Assembly: GCA_031553675.1 (NCBI GenBank)
Contig: JAVBLF010000066.1
Span: forward strand, 1-27,835
Origin: JAVBLF01 sp031553675
GTDB lineage: Bacteria; Bacillota; Clostridia; Christensenellales; CALWSW01
Direction: 5' to 3'
DNA: 27,835 nucleotides
The notes beneath the pieces were generated by a model. The model was not told the origin of the DNA, searched no databases, and saw only the letters and a program-made list of their open reading frames with translations. How positions within the stretch are numbered: the first letter of the stretch is position 1; each line of letters begins with the position of its first letter. Both the position numbers and the translations under genes were made by a program. Shown piece after piece: positions 14,937 to 21,366 of this stretch.

Positions 14937-15592
14937 GCGAGGATGCAATTCACCCGCGCGCCTTCGAGGTGGGCTTTGCTGACGGCGAGCAGGGTTTCGA
15001 GATCGCAGGCCGCCAGCGCGTCGATGATCGCGCCGTGCTCGCGTGCGGCGTCGTGCCGGCGCGCCTCGTCGGTCAGGCTCATGTAGGAAAAGCGATCCAT
15101 GTATTCGTCCAGTGAGTTGTAGATGGAGACCAGTCGTTCCATGCCGCACATCCGGTAGATCTGGATGTGGATGTCGCGGCTGCGCTTGGAGGCGGCATCG
15201 ATGTCGCCGTCGTCGACGTGTTCGGCGATCTCGCGCAGCGTCTCACGCAGGCTCGCAATGCCTTCGGGCGTGACGTTCTTGATGGCGTGCGTCAGCGCCA
15301 GCGCCTCAAGCGCCTCGCGGATGATGTAAATTTCGTTGATGTCCTCGGTGCGCAGGCTGCGCACGACGACACCCCGCCGCGGCGTGTACTCGATCAGGCC
15401 GTCCTGTTCGAGCTTGCGGAGGGCTTCGCGGATGGGCGTGCGGCTGATGTTGAAGCGTTTGGCGAAGTTGCTCTCGACGATGCGCTCGCCCGGCAGGATT
15501 GCGCCCGAGATGATTGCATCCTTAAGGGCTTCGTAGGTGATCTCCCGGATGGGCTTGCTTGCGTCGTAGCGCGTGAAATCGATCTCGCTCAT
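14882..15592 (-). CDS. GntR-family regulator with FCD ligand domain (FadR subfamily)
   Basis: A 236-residue regulator. Residues about 15-80 form the winged helix with the family string FNISRTPIREALRKLEQDGL. Residues about 85-215 form the all-helical FCD domain, with His142, His186 and His208 in places where this domain binds a metal and a carboxylate effector. FadR-type members commonly respond to organic acids and repress nearby uptake or catabolic genes. The ATG at 15592 is preceded by GGGGGGAG. No target operon is adjacent on its side except itself and the Rnf terminator, so the regulon is unknown; autoregulation is suggested by the site in its promoter. Confidence 0.9.
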   Translation of the reverse strand: MSEIDFTRYDASKPIREITYEALKDAIISGAILPGERIVESNFAKRFNISRTPIREALRKLEQDGLIEYTPRRGVVVRSLRTEDINEIYIIREALEALALTHAIKNVTPEGIASLRETLREIAEHVDDGDIDAASKRSRDIHIQIYRMCGMERLVSIYNSLDEYMDRFSYMSLTDEARRHDAAREHGAIIDALAACDLETLLAVSKAHLEGARVNCILAYERRRKQAEEALLTSKN

Positions 15593-15666
15593 GCGAGTTC
15601 TCCCCCCTGCCGGCGGTACGAACCACGCAATCCGCATGTGTACGCCCTGCATGTATTCATATGATA

Positions 15667-15695
15667 AATGTACGACAAGCCCGGCAGATTGTCAA
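15667..15695 (-). promoter_or_regulatory. Promoter of the GntR-family gene
   Basis: Minus strand: perfect -35 TTGACA (15695-15690), 17-base spacer, -10 TACATT (15672-15667), about 75 bases before the ATG. Confidence 0.62.
15668..15678. promoter_or_regulatory. FadR-subfamily-like operator
   Basis: ATGTACGACAA fits the TNGTNNNACNA scheme of FadR-type GntR sites at all fixed positions but one. It overlaps the -10 element, a location suited to self-repression. Confidence 0.48.
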
Positions 15696-15735
15696 TGACG
15701 GGGCGCTTTCCGAATGGCACAGCAAAAGGGTATAC

Positions 15736-15766
15736 AAAAAGAGAAGTGGCGGATGGGCCACTTCTC
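15736..15766 (-). terminator. Terminator of the Rnf operon
   Basis: On the minus strand GAGAAGTGGC pairs perfectly with GCCACTTCTC over a six-base loop and ends in TTTTT. It lies 17 bases after the rnfB stop. Confidence 0.92.
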
Positions 15767-15782
15767 GATGCGTTTTGGCAAC

Positions 15783-16649
15783 TTATGCCGTCTCGGAGGG
15801 CGGTACGGGCGCGGGAGCGTTCGCGCGGAGATGCGCGAGGTTTTCGCAGCCCTTTTTGTTGAAGAGGATCGCGCCGGTCGGGCAGCCTGCGACGCAGTTG
15901 CCGCAGTTGACGCACTTGTCCGGATCGACGACAGCCAGGCTGTTTTCGACGGTGATGGCGTCGTGTTCGCAGGTGCGGACGCATTTTTTGCAGCCGATGC
16001 AGCCGTTCTTGCAGAGTTTGCGGGTAAACGCACCGGTGTTTTTGCTCGTGCAGGCGACGACGACGTCGCTCTTGGCCGGGACGATGCGGATCAAGCCGGC
16101 GTTGGGGCAGGCGGATTCGCACATGCCGCATCCGACGCACTTGTTCTTGTCGACGACGGCGACGCCGTTGACGACGTGGATCGCGTCGTACTGGCAAGCT
16201 TTGACGCAATCGCCGAAGCCCAGGCAGGCGAAGGAGCAGCTCCGGCGGCCCTGGTAAAAGTTGTTGCAGACCGCGCAGGAAGGGGGGCCCTGGTATTCCA
16301 TGATGTAGTCGGTCGTCGCGAGGTGGCCGCGGCATCCAACGAAGGCGACCTTTTCCTCGACGTCGGCGAAATCGACGCCCAGAATCTCGCTGATGGCACG
16401 GGAAGCGCCGTCGCCGCCGGGGACGCAGAGGTTGGTCTTCGGGTTTTCCTCGTTGGCCAGGTACTCGGCGTAAAGGTCGCAACCCGTGAAACCACAAGCG
16501 CCGCAGTTCGCGCCGGGCAGCACTTCGCGGATCGGGCCTTTGAGGCTGGTGTCCACAATGGTGAAAAACTTGTAGGCGACGACGAGTATCAACGCCGCGA
16601 TGACGCCTGTCGCCGACATGATGACCGAAGGCTGGATGATGCTTGCCAT
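15783..16649 (-). CDS. rnfB: Rnf complex subunit B, polyferredoxin
   Basis: A 288-residue iron-sulfur subunit that accepts electrons from reduced ferredoxin. One N-terminal membrane helix (about 10-30) is followed by the Fes-type motif CGACGFTGC with a later Cys (about 49-75). Then come ferredoxin repeats, seen as CVGCGMCESACP, CIGCKKCVRTC and CVNCGNCVAGCP, plus a more divergent Cys cluster around 122-150. The count of Cys suggests five [4Fe-4S]-type sites, as in clostridial RnfB. AGGAGG lies six bases before the ATG. It is last in the operon, 15 bases after rnfA. Confidence 0.95.
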   Translation of the reverse strand: MASIIQPSVIMSATGVIAALILVVAYKFFTIVDTSLKGPIREVLPGANCGACGFTGCDLYAEYLANEENPKTNLCVPGGDGASRAISEILGVDFADVEEKVAFVGCRGHLATTDYIMEYQGPPSCAVCNNFYQGRRSCSFACLGFGDCVKACQYDAIHVVNGVAVVDKNKCVGCGMCESACPNAGLIRIVPAKSDVVVACTSKNTGAFTRKLCKNGCIGCKKCVRTCEHDAITVENSLAVVDPDKCVNCGNCVAGCPTGAILFNKKGCENLAHLRANAPAPVPPSETA

Positions 16650-16664
16650 GGCAACCTCCTTAGG

Positions 16665-17258
16665 TTAGGCGAAGATGCCTTCGATGATGCCGCCGAAGCC
16701 CATCATCGACAGCGACATGATCGAAGCGGCGATCAGCGTGATCGGGATGCCGTCGAAGGTCTTGGGGATGTCGGAGTTTTCGAGTTTGACGCGCACACCC
16801 GCAAAGAGCACCATCGCCAGCAAAAAGCCCAGTCCCGCGCCGGTCGAGTAGATCATCGACTTGCCAAAGGCGTAGCCCATATCGACGTCGAGCTTCGTGA
16901 TGCCCAGCATGGCGCAGTTCGTCGTGACGAGGGGCAGGTAGACGCCCAACGCCTTGTAGAGCGGCGGGAAGTAGAAGTGGATCAGCACTTCCATCAGCTG
17001 CACGAGCGTCGCGATGATGACGATAAAGAGCAGGGTTTGCAGGTAGGTGATGCCGAGCGGTTCGAGCAAAAAGTGGTTGAGCGGCCATGTGACGGCCGTC
17101 GAAACGACGAGCACCAGCGTGGCGGTCAGGCCCATGCCGACGGCCGAATCGAGCTTTTTCGAGACGCCCAGGAAGGGGCAGATGCCCAGGAACTTCGCCA
17201 GGATGACGTTGTCCGTAATGATGCCCGTGAACAGTACCAAGAGGATGGTTTTCATCAT
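16665..17258 (-). CDS. rnfA: Rnf complex subunit A, membrane protein
   Basis: A 197-residue protein with six hydrophobic helices, strongly RnfA/NqrE-like: DNVILAKFLGICPFLGVSKK near the start and YLPLVTTNCAMLG in the middle. RnfA and RnfE are homologous and together hold an intramembrane iron-sulfur cluster through conserved Cys residues (here Cys26 and the Cys of TTNCA). They form the electron path across the membrane. The start ATG at 17258 overlaps the rnfE stop (ATGATG), with GGAGG ten bases upstream. Confidence 0.96.
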   Translation of the reverse strand: MMKTILLVLFTGIITDNVILAKFLGICPFLGVSKKLDSAVGMGLTATLVLVVSTAVTWPLNHFLLEPLGITYLQTLLFIVIIATLVQLMEVLIHFYFPPLYKALGVYLPLVTTNCAMLGITKLDVDMGYAFGKSMIYSTGAGLGFLLAMVLFAGVRVKLENSDIPKTFDGIPITLIAASIMSLSMMGFGGIIEGIFA

Positions 17259-17944
17259 GACGCTTTCGCCTCCTTACATCCGGCGCAGTTTTCAGCGGAG
17301 GGGCAGCCACCGCAGCCCATCTCCTTCTTGTTCTTCAGCACGCGGCCCTTTGATAACTTGTTGACGACGGCGACGACGACGCCGAAGACGAAGAAGGCGC
17401 CGGGTGGCATCGAGAAGATGGTGGCGGGCGTCAGGAAGCCGCCCGTAAAGTTGACGTTGAAGCCCAGCCAGGTGCCGCGCGCCATGATCTCGCGGATCGA
17501 GCTGATCAGGAAGAGTGCCAGCACGAAGCCCAAGCCCATGCCCAGGCCGTCCGCCGCCGACCGGACGACGGTGTTCTTGTTGGCGAACATTTCCGCGCGC
17601 GCCAGGATGATGCAGTTGACGGTGATCAGCGGCAGGTAGATGCCGAGGGCCTTGTAAATGTCGTAAGCGTATGCCTTACAGAGCAACTCGACGATCGTGA
17701 CCGTGCCAGCGATGACGACGATGTAAGAGGGCAGGCGGACCTTTTCCGGAATGACCTTGCGCAGCGCCGCGATGATGACGTTCGTCAGCACGAGCGTGAT
17801 CAGCGTGGCGACGGCCATGCCGAGCGCGTCGCGGACATTGACCGTCATGGCGAGCGTCGGGCAGGTGCCCAGTAGCAGCACCAATGTGGGGTTTTCCTTG
17901 ATGATGCCGTTGACGAGAGTTTTCCATGTCGAACTCGATTCCAT
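17255..17944 (-). CDS. rnfE: Rnf complex subunit E, membrane protein
   Basis: A 229-residue RnfE with six membrane helices. Landmarks are GIIKENPTLVLLLGTCPTLA at the start and YLPLITVNCIILARAE in the middle, each with the Cys thought to bind the shared intramembrane cluster with RnfA. The C-terminus carries an extra Cys-rich tail, CGGCPSAENCAGC (about 212-224), found in many clostridial RnfE and absent in proteobacterial ones. Its role is unknown. It follows rnfG by five bases and overlaps rnfA. Confidence 0.95.
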   Translation of the reverse strand: MESSSTWKTLVNGIIKENPTLVLLLGTCPTLAMTVNVRDALGMAVATLITLVLTNVIIAALRKVIPEKVRLPSYIVVIAGTVTIVELLCKAYAYDIYKALGIYLPLITVNCIILARAEMFANKNTVVRSAADGLGMGLGFVLALFLISSIREIMARGTWLGFNVNFTGGFLTPATIFSMPPGAFFVFGVVVAVVNKLSKGRVLKNKKEMGCGGCPSAENCAGCKEAKAS

Positions 17945-17949
17945 GCTGA

Positions 17950-18450
17950 TTACACCCCCTTCGCCAGTTCTGCCGCATCTGTGACGGCTTTTTTGACGGC
18001 CTTCGACGAGAAGGTCGCGCCGCCGATCGCGTCGACGCTTTCGCCGTCCGTCTGGCCGTTAAAGGACGAGAAGAAAGGTTCTTCGAGCACCTGCGTGCCG
18101 ACGCCCTGCGTCTCTTCGATCTTCAGAAAGCGAATCGCGGCGACGGTGCCGTCCGGCGCAAAGCCCACGGCCACCTGCATCGGAACGCCCTTGTTGTAGC
18201 CGATCGCTTGCATGACGATGATCTTTTCGCCGCTGTCCGCCTTTTTGGCTTCGAGCGCGCCCTCGACCGTGACGTCGGTGAACGTCACCCCGGGGAAGAT
18301 CTCGCCGGCGTAGTCGCCCGATTGGGCTTCGTTCGCCTCGACGGCCGGCAGGGTCAGGTTGTAGGTGTAGGCCATCAGCGCGGTCATGCCGAGGCAGATC
18401 AGCATCAGCGCGATGATGGGGATCAACATGTCCTTATACTGCTGCTTCAC
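17950..18450 (-). CDS. rnfG: Rnf complex subunit G, FMN-binding
   Basis: A 166-residue subunit with one N-terminal membrane helix (about 9-30) and an extracytoplasmic FMN-binding domain. The covalent FMN site is the Thr of DAIGGATFSSKAV near residue 145; the usual Ser/Thr before GAT is replaced by Gly, which still leaves the attachment Thr. GVGTQVLEEPFFSSFNGQ is the other family landmark. The start is GTG at 18450, preceded by GGAGG. The gene overlaps the end of rnfD by 17 bases. Confidence 0.93.
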   Translation of the reverse strand: MKQQYKDMLIPIIALMLICLGMTALMAYTYNLTLPAVEANEAQSGDYAGEIFPGVTFTDVTVEGALEAKKADSGEKIIVMQAIGYNKGVPMQVAVGFAPDGTVAAIRFLKIEETQGVGTQVLEEPFFSSFNGQTDGESVDAIGGATFSSKAVKKAVTDAAELAKGV

Positions 18451-19384
18451 GCTTCACACCTCCAAACGGTTTTGTCCTCGTGAGTGTATCGATGTGCGGC
18501 GTGAGGATGTTCATGAAGAGGATCGCGAACGACACGCCTTCAGGCAGGGTGCCGAGCAGGCGGATGCCCATTGTCAACACGCCGCAGCCGATGCCGAAAA
18601 CAGCGCGTCCCGTCTCGGTGGCGGGGGTGGTCGCGTAGTCGGTCGCCATGAAGATCGCGCCGAGCATGACACCGCCGGTCAGCAGGTGAACGAGCGGATC
18701 CTGACCGGACAGGAGCGCCATAACAGCCACTGTCGCCATGAAGCAGAGCGGCGTCGTCGGTGTGATGACCTTGCGGATCAGCAGATAGACGAAGCCGAGC
18801 AAGAGAGCCGCCGCGCAGACCTCGCCCATGCTGCCGCCATGCAGACCGAAAAAGAGGTCGCTCGTCGAGGGCAGGGAAGCTGTGTCGCCCGCTTTGAGCA
18901 GGGCGAGTGGCGTCGCGCCCGACACGCCGTCGACGGCCTTGGCCATCGCGGGCGTTACCCAGGCCGTCATGACCTTCGGAAAGGAGATCAGCATGACGAC
19001 GCGCGCCGTGATCGCCGGGTTAACAAAATTCTGCCCCAAGCCGCCAAAGAGCTGTTTGACGACGGCGATCGCGACGATGCAGCCGAAAAACGCCATTTGC
19101 AGGGGGATGCCCACTGGCAGGTTCAGCGCGAGTATGATGCCCGTGACGGCGGCGCTGCAATCGGAGATCGTGTTGTCACGCTTTGCGATCCGACGGAAGA
19201 CGTATTCCGTCAACACACAAGTACCGGCGCAGAAAACCGTCACGAGGAGGGCGCGCAATCCGAAGATGACGCAGGCCGCGATAAGTGTGGGTATGAGTGC
19301 GATGATCACGTCGATCATGATTCGCCGCGAATGATCCGGACTCAATTGGTGCGGCGAATTCTTTACCACGAGTTTTTTTGCCAA
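18434..19384 (-). CDS. rnfD: Rnf complex subunit D, membrane FMN subunit
   Basis: A 316-residue protein with about nine or ten membrane helices, homologous to NqrB. The covalent FMN motif SGAT is present (DGVSGATPL, about residue 155). Other family parts are SPHQLSPDHSRRIM at the start, GGLGQNFVNPAITARV, and GAIFMATDYATTP near the end. It passes electrons within the membrane and is thought to take part in Na+ or H+ movement. The start is TTG at 19384 with GGAG nine bases upstream, a weak start compared with its neighbours. A 222-base non-coding stretch separates it from rnfC. Confidence 0.95.
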   Translation of the reverse strand: MAKKLVVKNSPHQLSPDHSRRIMIDVIIALIPTLIAACVIFGLRALLVTVFCAGTCVLTEYVFRRIAKRDNTISDCSAAVTGIILALNLPVGIPLQMAFFGCIVAIAVVKQLFGGLGQNFVNPAITARVVMLISFPKVMTAWVTPAMAKAVDGVSGATPLALLKAGDTASLPSTSDLFFGLHGGSMGEVCAAALLLGFVYLLIRKVITPTTPLCFMATVAVMALLSGQDPLVHLLTGGVMLGAIFMATDYATTPATETGRAVFGIGCGVLTMGIRLLGTLPEGVSFAILFMNILTPHIDTLTRTKPFGGVKREAAV

Positions 19385-19606
19385 GCGATTTCACTCCGTT
19401 CTTCACTGCGTTCGTCCGAAAGCATCATGTTCGGACGGATCTTCTCGCCACCTGCCTGCCACCGAAACGGCGAAGGCTGCCACATGGCGCAGCGGGCCCC
19501 CGCGAGAGCGAAGCTTTTGTGGGTGCCCGCGTGTGTGCCGGAGCCGCGAAGCCGCCCCGCACACAGATACAAACCGCTTTTCGATGCGTGTTTCCGGCGG
19601 CAAATG
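19385..19606 (-). other. Non-coding insert inside the Rnf operon
   Basis: The gap between rnfC and rnfD is far longer than any other in this operon (the rest overlap or are under 16 bases). It holds a hairpin CGTCCGAA (19413-19420)/TTCGGACG (19430-19437), two tandem 12-base copies just upstream of the rnfD start, and a GC-rich stretch. No terminator T-run or convincing promoter is seen. The short open frames in it show no plausible protein character. Confidence 0.6.
19390..19413 (-). repeat. Tandem 12-bp direct repeat at the rnfD ribosome binding site
   Basis: On the minus strand GAACGCAGTGAA is followed at once by GAACGGAGTGAA (11 of 12 identical). The second copy contains the GGAG that serves rnfD. 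Confidence 0.7.
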
Positions 19607-20920
19607 CTATTTCTTCGCCGCCTTCATGACCATTTGTTTGGCCAGCTTGTTCGTCAGTGACAACTGCCGCTTGGCCGGACAGGCGTAGCTACAGCATCCG
19701 CACTCGATGCACATCGTCACTTTCAGCTTCTCAAGGTCGACGATGTCGCCGCGCTTGTAGGCGCGCTCGATGTAGACCGGCATGAGGCTGTAGGGACAGG
19801 CCTTGATGCAGCGGCCGCACTTGAGGCAGGGTGTTTCTTTGGGGAGATTGGCTTCGGCCTCGCCAAAGGCCAAAAGCGCGTTGTTCTGCTTGAGCACCGG
19901 ATAGGCGTCCGAGTAGATCGACGTGCCCATCATCGGGCCGCCCATCAGCATGAGCTTGGGCTCCTGCTTGTAGCCGCCGCAAAACGCGATCAAGTCGGAA
20001 AACGGCGTGCCGATCGGGACGATGACGTTCTTGGGTTCCGCCACCGCGCTGCCATCGACGGTGAGCGTCTTTTCGACGAGCGGCATGCCCGTTTTCAGGA
20101 AGCGCGCCAGGAAGGCGATCGTCGTGATGTTCGACACGATGACGTTCACGTCGGCAGGCAGCTTCTTTTCGGGGAGCACGCGCCCTGTCGTCTCGAAGAT
20201 CAGCACCTTCTCCGCGCCACGCGGGTAGGCTGCCGCCATCGAAACGACGTCGATCGAAGGATTGTCCTTCGTCAATGCGGTCATCTTGGCGATCGCTTCG
20301 GGTTTGTTGGCTTCGATGCCGATTTTGCAGGACTGGAGGCCGAGGTATTTCATGATCGCCCCGATGCCTTCGAGCACATCGTCGGAACGGTCCATCATCG
20401 TGCGGAAGTCGCTCGTGATGTAAGGCTCGCACTCGGCGGCGTTGACGATCAGCGTATCGATCTCGTCGATGTTTTTGGGCGCGAACTTGACGTGGGTCGG
20501 AAAACCCGCTCCACCCAGCCCGACACAGCCCGACGTGCGCACCGCCTTGACGAAGTCGGCGCGGTTCTCGATGACGGGCGGCGCAATGCTCGCATCCACC
20601 TCCATCAAGCCGTCCGAATCGATCACGATCGTCGTCGTGCGGGCGCCGTTGAGGTAGGTGATGTCCTGCATCGCAACGACATCGCCCGAGACGCTCGCGT
20701 GGATTGGCGCACTGACGAAAGCTTCGGAATTGCCGATCACCTGGCCGACTTTGACGTGGTCGCCGACCGCCACGGTGGGCGCACAGGGCGCACCGACGTG
20801 CATCGACATCGGGATGTGAACCGTTTGGGGGGGCGGCATGCGCACCGGCACGCGATCCTGGGTATTTTTGTGGTGGTCGACGTGCAAGCCGGGCATTTTG
20901 TGAGGGATGATACTGAACAC
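19607..20920 (-). CDS. rnfC: Rnf complex subunit C, NADH-oxidoreductase subunit
   Basis: A 437-residue peripheral subunit that binds NAD(H) and FMN and hands electrons between NAD and the iron-sulfur subunits. The N-terminal part includes a biotinyl-like fold (GDHVKVGQVIG). The nucleotide-binding region has GLGGAGFPTHVKF (about 134-146) and NAAECEPYIT. Two [4Fe-4S] motifs lie near the end: CLKCGRCIKACPYS and CIECGCCSYACP. The start is GTG at 20920 with AAAGGAGG upstream. First gene of the operon, behind an unusually long leader. Confidence 0.95.
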   Translation of the reverse strand: MFSIIPHKMPGLHVDHHKNTQDRVPVRMPPPQTVHIPMSMHVGAPCAPTVAVGDHVKVGQVIGNSEAFVSAPIHASVSGDVVAMQDITYLNGARTTTIVIDSDGLMEVDASIAPPVIENRADFVKAVRTSGCVGLGGAGFPTHVKFAPKNIDEIDTLIVNAAECEPYITSDFRTMMDRSDDVLEGIGAIMKYLGLQSCKIGIEANKPEAIAKMTALTKDNPSIDVVSMAAAYPRGAEKVLIFETTGRVLPEKKLPADVNVIVSNITTIAFLARFLKTGMPLVEKTLTVDGSAVAEPKNVIVPIGTPFSDLIAFCGGYKQEPKLMLMGGPMMGTSIYSDAYPVLKQNNALLAFGEAEANLPKETPCLKCGRCIKACPYSLMPVYIERAYKRGDIVDLEKLKVTMCIECGCCSYACPAKRQLSLTNKLAKQMVMKAAKK

Positions 20921-20997
20921 GCTGAGGCCCTCCTTTGCCTATTCATCCTCATTCGAGGGGGGGTGTATATAGGGATGGCTGGGTAGCGCAGGCGCGC

Positions 20998-21005
20998 CAA
21001 AGGAG
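20998..21005 (-). promoter_or_regulatory. Possible anti-Shine-Dalgarno segment in the rnfC leader
   Basis: The leader RNA reads CUCCUUUG here, an exact 8-base complement of CAAAGGAG at 20937-20930, the rnfC ribosome binding site. Pairing would close a 60-base loop and hide the site. Confidence 0.35.
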
Positions 21006-21032
21006 AACAAATTCGCTTGTATAAAATGGTTA

Positions 21033-21055
21033 TGCATGCACCAAAAGTGCATGCA
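21033..21055 (-). repeat. Hairpin in the rnf leader
   Basis: TGCATGCAC and GTGCATGCA form a perfect 9-bp stem with a five-base loop (CAAAA on the plus strand). Without a following T-run it is not a normal terminator; an operator or leader hairpin is more likely. Confidence 0.6.
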
Positions 21056-21079
21056 ACGTTAAGAAAAGGTGCAAATACT

Positions 21080-21097
21080 GTTCGTTAATTATCAAAC
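21080..21097. promoter_or_regulatory. 18-bp inverted repeat just downstream of the rnf promoter
   Basis: GTTCGTTAA meets TTATCAAAC with seven of nine arm positions matching. It lies about 20 bases after the predicted start site. A redox or other repressor could bind here; the sequence does not fit the Rex consensus well. Confidence 0.35.
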
Positions 21098-21121
21098 GGG
21101 TGGATTTGACTGTTTCACAGC

Positions 21122-21150
21122 AAGTATACCCCACAGCAGTCAGGCTGTCA
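21122..21150 (-). promoter_or_regulatory. Promoter of the rnfCDGEAB operon
   Basis: Minus strand: perfect -35 TTGACA (21150-21145), 17-base spacer, -10 TATACT (21127-21122). Transcription should begin near 21115, giving a leader of about 195 bases before rnfC. Confidence 0.78.
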
Positions 21151-21226
21151 AACAGAAGCTTGTGGGGCATGTTGGCCATGCGTCGGTTATTCTGCCCACT
21201 TTAGCAAGAGTGTGCGGTGCAGTGCT

Positions 21227-21268
21227 CGCAACGCATAAACGGCGCTATTGTAGTGCCAATGCATTGCG
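21227..21268. repeat. 42-nt imperfect palindrome between cotH and rnf
   Basis: Outer arms CGCAACGCAT (21227-21236) and ATGCATTGCG (21259-21268) match at nine of ten positions. Inner arms GGCGCTA (21241-21247) and TAGTGCC (21251-21257) match at six of seven over a TTG loop. Both differences become G-U pairs on one strand or the other, so RNA could fold from either side. Confidence 0.6.
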
Positions 21269-21366
21269 GATCGTGGAGAAAGGGATGCATATTTAACGAC
21301 ATAGACAAAGACACGAGACCCGTTATATGGATATCGTGCCCTGCCATGTATGCCGTTTTCGGTGCT

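Larger units (their letters stand above)
20921..21366. other. Intergenic region upstream of the Rnf operon, with long leader
   Basis: This 446-base stretch contains no believable gene. From right to left it holds the end of the cotH transcript, a 42-nt imperfect palindrome (21227-21268), the rnf promoter (21122-21150), an inverted repeat (21080-21097), a 9-bp hairpin (21033-21055) and a segment complementary to the rnfC ribosome binding site (20998-21005). No clear terminator of cotH is seen. Confidence 0.7.

Noticed and set aside
15714..17639. Very long plus-strand open frame (641 codons) across rnfB, rnfA and rnfE
   Set aside because: It is antisense to three clear Rnf genes, rich in Arg, Asp, His and Ala as expected of a shadow frame in GC-rich DNA, and has no family features.
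19363..19572. 69-codon minus-strand frame between rnfC and rnfD
   Set aside because: It has no good ribosome binding site, overlaps the rnfD start, and its SERSEERSE-like end simply translates the tandem DNA repeat.
21080..21097. Rex operator upstream of rnf
   Set aside because: A Rex site would suit an Rnf operon, but the spacing and arm sequence do not fit TTGTTAANNNNTTAACAA, so only an inverted repeat is reported.
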